Below, one piece after another: positions 8,622 to 16,431 of a stretch of DNA of 64,000 nucleotides (position 1 is its first letter; the number at the start of each line of letters is the position of its first letter). A program made the position numbers and the translations under genes. This stretch comes from Vibrio sp. RE86 (GTDB lineage Bacteria; Pseudomonadota; Gammaproteobacteria; Enterobacterales; Vibrionaceae): positions 1 through 64,000 of the forward strand of contig NZ_VTXI01000017.1 in NCBI RefSeq assembly GCF_013114545.1, in the 5' to 3' direction. Under the pieces are notes generated by a model. It searched no databases and was not told the DNA's origin. It saw nothing but the letters and a program-made list of their open reading frames with translations.

Positions 8622-9491
8622 TTAGAACTTGTAAGTTGCTGCGATGTAGTGTGCTACACCTGAAGTTTTACCTGCGATACCGCCATCAGCTAGACCATAC
8701 ACTTCATCGTACAGTTTTAGACCGTAGCCAAGTGCGAACTGGTCAGTGTGCCAGTATAGGCCGTTGTACATTGCGCCACCGTGAGAAGAGTTCAGTGGAG
8801 TGCCTGCAATGTCAGTCTTCTCGATGCCGAATTCGTAATCTAGGTAACCTTGGTATGTGATGAACGAACCGTTTTCGAAGAAGTAGAATGGTTTGAACCA
8901 GTTAAGAGACACTTGGTAACCGTTCCAATCTTTTGCGTTCATGTCGTACTTAGCGTAAGCGTTAACACCTACTTTACCGAACCATGGAACCATTACATCA
9001 GAGCCAATACCTGTGTAGATATTGTATGTTGGCTTATCTGCTTTCAAAGGCTCATTGTTATCACCTAAGATTGGCTGACCATCTTTCATGTAAGTGTACT
9101 CACCACCACCGTTGATTACGATTTGGTTTGCAAAGTACAGCTCTTGAACTGGACCGAAAGACAGGTCTTTACCAGTTAGGCCGTCCAGAGACATACGAGG
9201 GTTAATTTTTGCGAAGATGCGGTCAGAGCCACTCTTATCACTACCGTCGTTGTTTAGTACGTTGAAGAAATCGATGTAGCCGTATAGGTCAAAGATTCCC
9301 GAACGACCGCCAAATTCCATCTCAATGTAGTCGTGAGATGTTTCACCAGGAAGCTCATCAAACGCACCCATTACGTTAAATTGGAACCATTTGTAGTCAT
9401 TCTTGTGAGTATCGCCGTCTGTGTAGTCAGCTGCCATTACAGGCGCAGACATTGCTGCTACAACACCAAGAGCTAAAAGTGATTTACGCAT
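8622..9491 (-). CDS. ompK: Outer-membrane nucleoside channel, Tsx-like OmpK
   Basis: The precursor has a 20-residue signal peptide ending APVMA before ADYTDGD and a 12-stranded-type beta-barrel ending in aromatic Phe (YKF), as expected for Bam-assembled porins. The mature start, the FGGRSGIFDLYGY segment, and NWFKPFYFFENGSF match the vibrio OmpK family, known as the receptor of phage KVP40 and related to Tsx nucleoside channels. Residues about 125-150 form an insertion (GGEYTYMKDGQ onward) that probably lies in an exposed loop. Upstream are CRP- and CytR-like sites. A terminator follows directly. Confidence 0.93.
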   Translation of the reverse strand: MRKSLLALGVVAAMSAPVMAADYTDGDTHKNDYKWFQFNVMGAFDELPGETSHDYIEMEFGGRSGIFDLYGYIDFFNVLNNDGSDKSGSDRIFAKINPRMSLDGLTGKDLSFGPVQELYFANQIVINGGGEYTYMKDGQPILGDNNEPLKADKPTYNIYTGIGSDVMVPWFGKVGVNAYAKYDMNAKDWNGYQVSLNWFKPFYFFENGSFITYQGYLDYEFGIEKTDIAGTPLNSSHGGAMYNGLYWHTDQFALGYGLKLYDEVYGLADGGIAGKTSGVAHYIAATYKF

Positions 9492-9631
9492 AGTGGGACT
9501 CTCTATGTATGTTAATTCGTTAAACGTGATATTTGTTTAGTTGCACATTCTGCGCTGTGCTTTGTTGAGGCGAATAATATAGATAAATTTCTCAAAAACC
9601 ATCTGCAACAAGTGTAAAAAAACATAAAACA

Positions 9632-9647
9632 GGTGATCTGTATCTCA
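9632..9647 (-). promoter_or_regulatory. CRP-like site upstream of ompK
   Basis: GGTGA-TCTGTA-TCTCA matches TGTGA-N6-TCACA at 8 of 10 conserved positions. It lies roughly 60-70 bp upstream of a plausible ompK promoter (TTGCAG, 17 bp, TATCTA on the minus strand), a usual position for class I activation. tsx in E. coli is CRP/CytR controlled. Confidence 0.55.
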
Positions 9648-9718
9648 TTAACAATCTAAAGTTTGGAATGTAACGGAACTAAAATCCTGTTGCATGAAAT
9701 TTGAATGAGGTATCGATT

Positions 9719-9734
9719 ACGCAAGCGGTTGCTA
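9719..9734. promoter_or_regulatory. PurR/CytR-like LacI-family operator
   Basis: ACGCAAGCGGTTGCTA keeps the central CG and flanking GCAA/TT of the PurR consensus ACGCAAACGTTTGCGT. Its right half (GTTGCTAT) also resembles the CytR octamer GTTGCATT, as does GTTGCATG at 9689-9696. Given the nucleoside channel next door, CytR is the more likely ligand. Confidence 0.4.
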
Positions 9735-9774
9735 TAAATTTTATGCTCATCATGTATTCAACAGATAAGGTGAA

Positions 9775-9800
9775 TGATCGATCTGGAGATAGGTGACGTA
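9775..9800 (+). promoter_or_regulatory. ECF-sigma promoter candidate for the LON-domain gene
   Basis: TGATCG, a 16-bp spacer, then CGTA matches the promoter type of RpoE/ChrR-class ECF sigma factors (TGATC at -35, CGTA-like at -10). The same pair occurs before the sigma gene at 10399-10425. Confidence 0.6.
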
Positions 9801-9831
9801 AATGTTAATGATGTATTAGGAGATAACATTT

Positions 9832-10401
9832 ATGTCAGAAGTCATGCTCTTTCCATTGAGCTCAGTTGTTCTTCCTGAAGGGAAAATGCGGCTGAGAATA
9901 TTTGAGCCTAGGTACAAAAGATTAGTCTCTCAAGCGATGAAGTCTGATGGTACGTTCGGAATTTGTCTATTTGATCGAGATGCGGAACAAAAAGGTGGCG
10001 ATCTTTCAACGATAGGTACTTTGGCGAAAATTACAGACTTTGAACTTCTCGACGATGGCTTACTTGGTATATCTGTGACCGGATTAAAAAAGTTCAAGAT
10101 AACGAACGTACGTGTGGAACCTGATGGGCTTAGATTTGCTCGTATAGAGTCACTACCAAGTTGGGATGTCGAAAATTTGGAGTATCGTGATACAACGGTC
10201 AGCCAGTACCTCGGTAAAGTTTACGAGCAATTCCCTCATGTGGGAGAGCTGTACGATCAAAAGTTTTATGATGATGCTAGTTGGGTGAGTCAACGTTGGT
10301 TAGAGATCTTACCCATCTCAAAACGCACATTTGATAACCTAACCGAGCAAACAGATTGTAAAGCTACGCTAGACTTTATAAAGAAAGCTTTGGAAAAGTG
10401 A
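9832..10401 (+). CDS. LON substrate-binding (N-terminal) domain protein
   Basis: A 189-residue stand-alone version of the Lon N-terminal domain: LFPLSSVVLPEG and LRIFEPRYKRLV are the family's opening motifs, and GTFGICLFD follows. There is no AAA+ or protease domain, so it cannot be a protease itself; such proteins have no settled function and may bind unfolded or damaged protein. The ATG has a good AGGAGA site. The stop TGA (10399-10401) forms the first three bases of the -35 element of the following ECF sigma gene. A matching ECF promoter in front suggests it belongs to the ChrR-sigma regulon. Confidence 0.85.
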   Translation: MSEVMLFPLSSVVLPEGKMRLRIFEPRYKRLVSQAMKSDGTFGICLFDRDAEQKGGDLSTIGTLAKITDFELLDDGLLGISVTGLKKFKITNVRVEPDGLRFARIESLPSWDVENLEYRDTTVSQYLGKVYEQFPHVGELYDQKFYDDASWVSQRWLEILPISKRTFDNLTEQTDCKATLDFIKKALEK

Positions 10402-10425
10402 TCGCTTTCAGTTTAATAACGTATT
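10399..10425 (+). promoter_or_regulatory. Autoregulatory ECF promoter candidate for the sigma/anti-sigma pair
   Basis: TGATCG, a 15-bp spacer, then CGTATT. The -35 overlaps the stop codon of the LON-domain gene. The hexamer is identical to that of the candidate at 9775-9800, which strengthens both. Confidence 0.65.
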
Positions 10426-10456
10426 ACAGAGAACGGACGCAATTGAGGTTACAGTA

Positions 10457-11041
10457 ATGATTACAACAGAGACCCAAAATTTCTCCAAAGAAGATTGGGC
10501 GTCATGCATGGAACAGGTTAAATGCCGAGACAAATCAGCGTTCGCCTTGGTATTCCATCATTTCTCTCCTCGTTTAAAGCAGTTCGCCTACAGACATATG
10601 GGTAACGAACAAGTAGCCGTAGAAATTGTGCAAGAAGCTTTGGCGACGGTTTGGCAAAAAAGCGTACTGTTTGACAGCAGTAAGAGCTCGCTCTCCACAT
10701 GGATCTACACGATAGCAAGAAACCTCTGCTTTGATACGTTGAGAAAGCAGAAAGGTAGGGAAGCGCATCTCCATTCTGAAGATATATGGCCAAACGACTA
10801 TTGCCCGCCTGATATGGTAGAGCACTACTCTCCAGAGACCGACCGTCTCAAAGAGCAAGTCGTTAAATATTTGGACACTCTGCCAGAGGCTCAGAAGAAA
10901 GTGGTTAAAGCGGTTTACCTTGAAGATTTACCTCACCAGCAAGTAGCAGACATGTTTGATATTCCTCTCGGAACCGTTAAATCACGTTTGCGCCTAGCAG
11001 TTGAAAAGTTAAGAAACACCATAGAGGCAGACAAATTATGA
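10457..11041 (+). CDS. rpoE: ECF sigma factor, RpoE partner of ChrR (singlet-oxygen type)
   Basis: The 194-residue protein has sigma region 2 (about residues 25-95, including the SSLSTWIYTIARNLCFD stretch that forms the -10 contacting helices) and region 4 (about 130-185, with VYLEDLPHQQVADMFDIP and a GTVKSRLRLA recognition helix). The next gene, overlapping by 4 bases, is a ChrR-type zinc anti-sigma factor, which places it in the ChrR group of ECF factors that respond to singlet oxygen in Rhodobacter. It is distinct from the classical envelope-stress RpoE (RseA partner). Symbol is by analogy. Confidence 0.87.
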   Translation: MITTETQNFSKEDWASCMEQVKCRDKSAFALVFHHFSPRLKQFAYRHMGNEQVAVEIVQEALATVWQKSVLFDSSKSSLSTWIYTIARNLCFDTLRKQKGREAHLHSEDIWPNDYCPPDMVEHYSPETDRLKEQVVKYLDTLPEAQKKVVKAVYLEDLPHQQVADMFDIPLGTVKSRLRLAVEKLRNTIEADKL

Positions 11042-11700
11042 GTTACCATCCACAAACATCCATGCTTCAAGCGTACGCTGAAGGCATTCTGGACGATGTG
11101 AGTGCCTTTACTGTCGCTACTCACATTGAGAGCTGCCCCAAGTGTCAGCGATTGGTTAGCCAGTTAGAACAGCAGTGCGGAGATCATTTAGTGAGTAGTG
11201 AAGTCGTTATGAATGATGACTTTGACTCTATGCTCAGTGACATACTTGCTCTGGAACCCAATAATGAACCATTCCGAGTTTCTCGTAAGCCAACCTTTAT
11301 CGATGTTAACGGAAAATCCTTTCGTTTGCCGCTCTCTTTAAGTCGTTTCAGAGACAGCATTGGCGATTGGAAGAGTTACGGAGGCAAAGTGTTCAGCGCT
11401 TCGATAGATATATCTGACGACGCTCGTGTTAACTTGATGTACATTGCCGAAGATGTATCTATACCTCAACACACGCACAAAGGTTTGGAGTCAACGCTGG
11501 TCCTTCACGGAGGTTTTAGCGATGAAGATGGCCATTATGAAATCGGTGACTTCCTACTTAAAGATGCCTCTGTGAAACACAGCCCGTTCACGAAACCAGG
11601 CGAAGATTGTTTATGTTTGACGGTTTTAACCGAACCAATGATATTTACTCAAGGGGTCGCTCGCATCTTTAACTTATTCGGTAAGGGTATGTACCCTTAA
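11038..11700 (+). CDS. chrR: ChrR-type zinc anti-sigma factor with cupin domain
   Basis: The N-terminal zinc anti-sigma domain shows His4, His29, Cys33 and Cys36, the same ligand pattern as Rhodobacter ChrR (offset by two). The C-terminal cupin has His145, His147, Glu151 and His181, matching the second metal site needed for the singlet-oxygen response. Length 220 residues. It should hold the sigma factor inactive until the cupin senses the signal. The genes usually downstream in other chrR operons (cfa, FAD oxidoreductase, DUF1365) are absent: a terminator follows within 50 bases. Confidence 0.92.
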   Translation: MSYHPQTSMLQAYAEGILDDVSAFTVATHIESCPKCQRLVSQLEQQCGDHLVSSEVVMNDDFDSMLSDILALEPNNEPFRVSRKPTFIDVNGKSFRLPLSLSRFRDSIGDWKSYGGKVFSASIDISDDARVNLMYIAEDVSIPQHTHKGLESTLVLHGGFSDEDGHYEIGDFLLKDASVKHSPFTKPGEDCLCLTVLTEPMIFTQGVARIFNLFGKGMYP

Positions 11701-11721
11701 AGTGCAAGTTGTAGCAAAAGA

Positions 11722-11750
11722 AAAGGCTTGGTCAATCCAAGCCTTTTTTA
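11722..11750. terminator. Bidirectional terminator between chrR and ampG
   Basis: Stem AAAGGCTTGG/CCAAGCCTTT with loop TCAAT and T-tracts on both sides lies between convergent genes. Confidence 0.9.
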
Positions 11751-11769
11751 ATTCTTTTAATTGTATTAA

Positions 11770-13161
11770 TTAGGAATCACTTACTTTGTGCTGCTCTGTC
11801 TCTTCAGAGTCACGCGTTCGAGCTTTATCTAGTAAGTCGGTAAAGTAATGACGCAGTGAATACAACATGATTAAGCTAGGTATCACCATCAATGCGGTGA
11901 TGACAAAGAAGGTTGACCAGTCATTGAGATAATCAGCCAGTTCACCACTAAATGAAGCAAGTGTCGTTCGGCCAAAGTTGCCTAGCGATGCGAGTAGGGC
12001 GTATTGAGTCGCGGAGAACGCTTGCCCTGTGAGTACTGTTAAGAATGATACAAAAGCCACCGTGGAGAATGCAGTCGTAAAGTTATCAACGAGGATCGTC
12101 GCCAAGAACAGGTGCTCGTTAGGGCCGACTTTCGCGATCCACGCGAACATCAGGTTACTGGCCGCCATGGCGATACCACCAATCATTAGCCCGCGAACAA
12201 TACCAAACTTCACATTGAACATACTGCCCACTAAGGTGAAGAAGATAGTCGCACCCCAACCGATAAGCTTCGAATAGTGACCGATCTGCTCATTGCTGAA
12301 TCCGACCTCTTTGTAGAACGTAATCGACATACGCCCCAAAAAGGCTTCACCTATCTTAAATAGGAAAACAAACAGAAGCAGAGTAATCGCGACTTGAACG
12401 CCATTGCGTTTGAAGAAGTCTAAGAAAGGTTCGATGACAGTAACACTAAACCAAGCAACCAATTTAGAGGAGACCACTTTGTTATGGCGTGCCTCAGCTT
12501 GGCTTTGTAGAGCTTCACGGTTGGTCTGTGGCTCTCCAACCAGTAGCGTAAAGAGCATCAATATACCGACAATAAATGCCATGCCGTAGTACACACCATT
12601 CCAGCCAATTGAATCAGCATTAATAAATGCAAAATAGCCAGGAAGTGAATAACCTGTCCACCAACCGATAACGGCCATCGCCGATGCTTGAGGAAGCTTC
12701 GATGATTCAGATTTAGGAAAGGTATCAATACGGAATGCATCAATCGCAATATCTTGAGTTGACGAGGCAATCGCGATAGCCAGTGCGAGCATTGATGTAA
12801 ACATCAGATTCTTCGAAGGATCAACACCCGCAATGAAGAGCGTACTGACTAATACCAAAGACTGACATAAAAAGATCCAGCTACGGCGTTGACCTAATAC
12901 TCGATGTAAAACAGGAAGTTTGACTCGGTCAACAAGTGGAGCCCAAAGAAAATTAATTGCGTATACAGCAAATACACTGCCGAAATAGCCAATAGCAGCA
13001 CGAGTGAGTCCAGCATCTTTTAGCCAGCCAGACATATTTGAACCGATCAGAACCCAAGGAAAACCGCTGGAACAGCCAAGCATGAAAACCCACATGAGAC
13101 GTTTGTCCATATAGCTGCGAATTGTCTCAACCCAGGAAAGGGATTGGGGTTCTGACGACAT
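11770..13161 (-). CDS. ampG: AmpG muropeptide permease (MFS)
   Basis: A 463-residue major facilitator with about 12-14 hydrophobic segments. SSGFPWVLIGSNMSGWLKDAG near the N-terminus and SSTQDIAIDAFRID in the fourth helix region are AmpG hallmarks. It imports anhydro-muropeptides for cell-wall recycling and thereby influences AmpC-type beta-lactamase induction where AmpR exists. The longest frame begins at a TTG; the ATG two codons later has AAGGA at good spacing and is preferred. yajG, ppiA and ampG run in the same direction; bolA lies nearby, as in E. coli. Confidence 0.94.
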   Translation of the reverse strand: MSSEPQSLSWVETIRSYMDKRLMWVFMLGCSSGFPWVLIGSNMSGWLKDAGLTRAAIGYFGSVFAVYAINFLWAPLVDRVKLPVLHRVLGQRRSWIFLCQSLVLVSTLFIAGVDPSKNLMFTSMLALAIAIASSTQDIAIDAFRIDTFPKSESSKLPQASAMAVIGWWTGYSLPGYFAFINADSIGWNGVYYGMAFIVGILMLFTLLVGEPQTNREALQSQAEARHNKVVSSKLVAWFSVTVIEPFLDFFKRNGVQVAITLLLFVFLFKIGEAFLGRMSITFYKEVGFSNEQIGHYSKLIGWGATIFFTLVGSMFNVKFGIVRGLMIGGIAMAASNLMFAWIAKVGPNEHLFLATILVDNFTTAFSTVAFVSFLTVLTGQAFSATQYALLASLGNFGRTTLASFSGELADYLNDWSTFFVITALMVIPSLIMLYSLRHYFTDLLDKARTRDSEETEQHKVSDS

Positions 13162-13195
13162 ACACAAATCCTTGTTTGATTTTTTACGGCAAGAG

Positions 13196-13223
13196 AAAAA
13201 GGCTCCAACCGAAGGTCAGAGCC
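13196..13223 (-). terminator. Terminator between ppiA and ampG
   Basis: On the minus strand GGCTCTGACC and GGTTGGAGCC pair (two wobble pairs) around TTC, followed by TTTTT. It sits in the 70-bp space between ppiA and ampG, so ampG may be expressed partly by readthrough or by its own promoter. Confidence 0.65.
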
Positions 13224-13231
13224 AAAATAGA

Positions 13232-13777
13232 TTATTTTAGAAGAGTAGCTTTAGTGATGATGATCGGTTCGACAGGAACATCGCGGTAGCGGCCTTGAGT
13301 TGACGTTCGTTTGTTCGACATGCTTTGCACTACATCGAAACCTTGAGTCACTTTACCGAAAACAGCGTAACCTGGCGGGCGCTGGTCATAATCAAGAAAG
13401 TTATTGTCAACGAAGTTAATGAAAAACTGACGCGTTGCAGAGTTAGGATCGTTGGTACGAGCCATTGCAATCGTCGCGGTGTTGTTCTTTAACCCATTTG
13501 ACGCTTCATTTTGGACTGGGGCATAGGTTGGTAAAGACTTCATGTTTTTATCGAAGCCACCACCTTGAGCCATAAAGTTTGGAATTACACGGTGGAACTG
13601 GGTACCAACGTAGCTACCATCGTTAACGTATTTTAGGAAGTTAGCTACCGTCAGTGGTGCTTTTTCTTGGTTAAGTTCAACCGTAAAAGCGCCAATCGTT
13701 GTTTCAAATTCAACCTTTGGGCCAGCGAAAACTAAGCTACTAACCAGTGCCAGAGATGCAACAGCAAGTTTTAACAT
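13232..13777 (-). CDS. ppiA: Periplasmic peptidyl-prolyl isomerase PpiA (cyclophilin)
   Basis: The signal peptide is about 18 residues, ending SSLVFA before GPKVEF. The cyclophilin fold follows with FHRVIPNFMAQGGG (catalytic Arg in FHR) and ATRQFFINFVDN, plus FGKVTQGFDVV. It catalyses cis-trans isomerisation of Xaa-Pro bonds during folding of exported proteins. The start codon overlaps the stop of yajG (TAATG), so the two are translationally coupled. Confidence 0.94.
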   Translation of the reverse strand: MLKLAVASLALVSSLVFAGPKVEFETTIGAFTVELNQEKAPLTVANFLKYVNDGSYVGTQFHRVIPNFMAQGGGFDKNMKSLPTYAPVQNEASNGLKNNTATIAMARTNDPNSATRQFFINFVDNNFLDYDQRPPGYAVFGKVTQGFDVVQSMSNKRTSTQGRYRDVPVEPIIITKATLLK

Positions 13778-14346
13778 TAGAAACGCTCCTGCATGTACTC
13801 TTTAAGTTCACGGTCGTTTGATATCTCTTCAAGCACCAAGTTGATCACATCATTGAGCACCAATTCAACATCTTCGTTTGATGCGCTAAGTGCACCTGTG
13901 CGCTTAGCTGTACCGGTGTAGGTTTTTACCAGTTTACCTTGTGGGGTTTCAGCTGTGATTTCTAGAACCACTTTACCGTCCATTTGGTTTTCCATCACAG
14001 TGTGTTTCACTGACACTAGCGCTTCTTGAACTTCAATCGCGACGGTATTTTCGCTGCTAACCGTGCTGCGGAAACCTTGTGACTTAAATTGCTCTAGTAA
14101 AGCGTTCTCAATCGAAATACGAACGTTTTGCTTAGAGTGAATCGGTTCAATATTAGAACGACCGCTATCGACAAGCGCTACATACTGAGCTGAACGAACG
14201 TCTTTACTGGTTAGTGTGAAGGCTGCGTCTTTCACTAGGTCGCTATTGCTTAGCACTGCTTTTGGCATAAAGTTGATTTGTTCCTGCTGCGGGGCAGCAC
14301 ATGCCGTCAGTAAAGCCATAGACGCGGCTAAAACCAGTTTTCTCAT
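13777..14346 (-). CDS. yajG: YajG-family lipoprotein
   Basis: Starting at 14346 (AAGGAAA ribosome site), the protein has an N-terminal segment ending in the lipobox LLTAC, with Cys16 as the lipidated residue. The longer frame adds 13 unlikely residues before it. The body of about 170 residues matches the YajG family, whose function is unknown; in E. coli yajG lies with ampG and bolA, as here. Residue 17 is Ala, not Asp, so outer-membrane localisation is expected. Confidence 0.88.
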   Translation of the reverse strand: MRKLVLAASMALLTACAAPQQEQINFMPKAVLSNSDLVKDAAFTLTSKDVRSAQYVALVDSGRSNIEPIHSKQNVRISIENALLEQFKSQGFRSTVSSENTVAIEVQEALVSVKHTVMENQMDGKVVLEITAETPQGKLVKTYTGTAKRTGALSASNEDVELVLNDVINLVLEEISNDRELKEYMQERF

Positions 14347-14408
14347 TGTAATTTCCTTTGTTGTTAGCTCATTGAGCCTGCTCAAACGTTTAGACAGATA
14401 ATAGTGGA

Positions 14409-15539
14409 CTATTTAGTCGCTTGTAAAATAACAAATTTCTTATTCGCGGCGACAACTTTGACGTTTGACTTACCAAATAGCCTTGAGAGCTTTCCATCGT
14501 AGCCGAGGTGGCGGTTGCCGATAACTAATAATTGTCCGCCAACGTTGAGAATTTGCTTTGCATCACAGAACATCTGCCAAGCAATATGATCGGTAATTGC
14601 TTGCTGTTGATGAAACGGCGGGTTACACATGATCATATCAACGTCGTCCAAGACAAGGTCATCAAGGCAGTTGTTCGCAATACAGTTAATTTCGCGACTC
14701 TCTCCAAGATTATGGAGTAGGTTCTGTTGAGCGGATTCAACAGCCATAAAACTTTCATCGACACTAGTAAGTTTTATTGTTGGATTCAGCTGTCCCATTT
14801 TGACTGACAGCACCCCGTTGCCACAACCAAGGTCAACCACATGCTTAATCTTAGGGTCTACAGGTAAATGTTGAATCATAAAGCGAGCGCCTAAGTCGAG
14901 GCTCTCACCAGAGTAAACATTCGGTAGATTGTTTAATTCAATGTTTTCGCCCTCTACAGACCAACGTGTATCCGCTGATACTTGCTTAGGATTGTTAACA
15001 TCCGCATGGCTAAATACGAGTCGATGTTTTTTCCACGCCAGAGATGTCTTGGTTTCACCTAGGTGTTTTTCAAACAGCTTCAACGTTGAGCTATGTATGT
15101 CTTTTGCTTTGTTCACCGCAATGATAGCCACTGATTCGTCAAGTTGGGCGCGTAATTGACTCAAAAGCCAGACCAAGTGACGGTTACTTTTTGGCAGCTG
15201 CATCAGCACTAAGGTAACATCGTTAGGGATGGCATCCATCGTATTTGAAAATTCAATGGTAGGGCACTGGTTGAGCTCCAAGTTGGCCTGAGTGCCTTTG
15301 TGAGCAATAAAAGAGTCGCTCATCATGGTGACGCGATGACGCTCGCTGAACCAGCAACTCAGCGCACCAAAGTTATCGTTGATGATTAAGATATGCTGAT
15401 TATCGTCTAGCTGTAGCTCTTCAACATGATTGATGAGGTACTCATCTCCAGCGTCCCATGCTTGAAGAGTTTCATTGTGTCGTTTTGGGTATCTAAATAA
15501 AGACAGGGTACGCTCGTGCAGAGTCAGCTCGGTTTTCAT
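14409..15539 (-). CDS. rlmG: 23S rRNA (guanine1835-N2)-methyltransferase RlmG
   Basis: A duplicated methyltransferase of the RsmC/RlmG type: an N-terminal degenerate half (about residues 1-190) and a C-terminal catalytic half with the SAM motif VVDLGCGNGVLS and the catalytic NPPF motif typical of N2-guanine methylation. Length 376 residues fits RlmG (YgjO). RsmC is the nearest alternative, but the N-terminal LTLHERTLSLFRYPKR segment fits RlmG. It is divergent from bolA. Confidence 0.9.
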   Translation of the reverse strand: MKTELTLHERTLSLFRYPKRHNETLQAWDAGDEYLINHVEELQLDDNQHILIINDNFGALSCWFSERHRVTMMSDSFIAHKGTQANLELNQCPTIEFSNTMDAIPNDVTLVLMQLPKSNRHLVWLLSQLRAQLDESVAIIAVNKAKDIHSSTLKLFEKHLGETKTSLAWKKHRLVFSHADVNNPKQVSADTRWSVEGENIELNNLPNVYSGESLDLGARFMIQHLPVDPKIKHVVDLGCGNGVLSVKMGQLNPTIKLTSVDESFMAVESAQQNLLHNLGESREINCIANNCLDDLVLDDVDMIMCNPPFHQQQAITDHIAWQMFCDAKQILNVGGQLLVIGNRHLGYDGKLSRLFGKSNVKVVAANKKFVILQATK

Positions 15540-15677
15540 AATTGGAACGCTAGGTAATCAATGGTGGGTAAATTGTCGCAAAACCCAACGGATGTGGAAA
15601 CTAAAACCTTTAGCTTTCTGTATAGGACGATTATTATCTAACCTTAATGTATTGTTGATATTTGTTGGTGAAGCACC

Positions 15678-15986
15678 ATGATACAAGAAGTGATTGAAAC
15701 GAAACTCCGTGAAGCATTTTCACCTGAATTCCTCCAGGTCGTGAATGAAAGCTACATGCACAACGTGCCTGCTGGTTCTGAGAGTCATTTCAAAGTTGTG
15801 ATTGTAAGTGAGCAGTTTGAAGGCGCAAGATTAATTGCGCGTCATCGCAAAGTGAATCAAACATTGGCGGATGAACTGGCGAATCATATCCATGCACTCT
15901 CTATGCACACCTATACAGCTGCTGAATGGAAAGAACACAACGAGTTAGCACCAGATAGTCCGATGTGCTTGGGCGGTTCGAAGTAG
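15678..15986 (+). CDS. bolA: BolA family regulator
   Basis: A 102-residue BolA domain protein with the conserved HxxV-type [11 protein letters not shown] strand and [18 protein letters not shown] C-terminal pattern ([15 protein letters not shown]). BolA affects morphology and biofilm and binds monothiol glutaredoxins through [2Fe-2S]. Its closeness to yajG/ampG repeats the E. coli arrangement. A terminator follows at 16010. Confidence 0.95.
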   Translation: MIQEVIETKLREAFSPEFLQVVNESYMHNVPAGSESHFKVVIVSEQFEGARLIARHRKVNQTLADELANHIHALSMHTYTAAEWKEHNELAPDSPMCLGGSK

Positions 15987-16431
15987 TACTTAAAGTGGTA
16001 TTAATAAGAGGGTAGCGTTTGCTACCCTTTTTAGTTAGAACTTAGGAGGTAATGTTAACAACGTGGAAACAAATAAATGCAATGGTTAGTTTTAAATAAG
16101 ATTGTTTCACGATATGAATAACTGACAATATACGAAATAGCATTTGGATTTAGCTTTGTGCGGTGGCTCAAAGTTATGACTATTCCTTAGCCTTTTAAAC
16201 TCAATTCCCACGAAATATCTTAGCTAATGTCCAGATTCATCATGGCATCCCCTTCCAAAAAAATGATAGACTATCGCACCTGATAAATCTCGATGATTTC
16301 TTGTTACGAGATTATTAAGAGGATGTTGCGATTTTGGCGTTTAAAACAGCGTCAAAACCGGACACTAGTGTCGTGTCTTAAAGTTACGCAATCAAAGAAT
16401 CTTTTTCCCGATAAAAGTAGTGCAAGTGCGT
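15987..16431 (+). promoter_or_regulatory. Intergenic region upstream of the nqr operon
   Basis: After the bolA terminator, about 400 AT-rich bases precede nqrA. They include a perfect 12-bp palindrome GACACTAGTGTC at 16361-16372 and imperfect inverted sequence TTTTGGCG/GCGTCAAAA around 16333-16357. A 15-codon ORF after AGGAGG near 16052 is not convincing. nqrA has a poor ribosome binding site. The exact promoter is not clear to me. Confidence 0.5.
16010..16032 (+). terminator. Terminator of bolA
   Basis: GGGTAGC/GCTACCC stem, GTTT loop, TTTTT tail. Confidence 0.9.

Larger units (their letters stand above)
9492..9831. promoter_or_regulatory. Divergent regulatory region of ompK and the LON-domain gene
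   Basis: This 340-bp spacer holds a CRP-like site (9632-9647), CytR-octamer-like sequences (9689-9696, 9728-9735), a PurR/CytR-like palindrome (9719-9734), and an ECF promoter candidate (9775-9800). No further open frame is supported. Confidence 0.6.

Noticed and set aside
16052..16100. 15-codon ORF behind an AGGAGG sequence upstream of nqrA
   Set aside because: The ribosome site is only two bases from the ATG and no terminator, promoter or coding pattern supports it.
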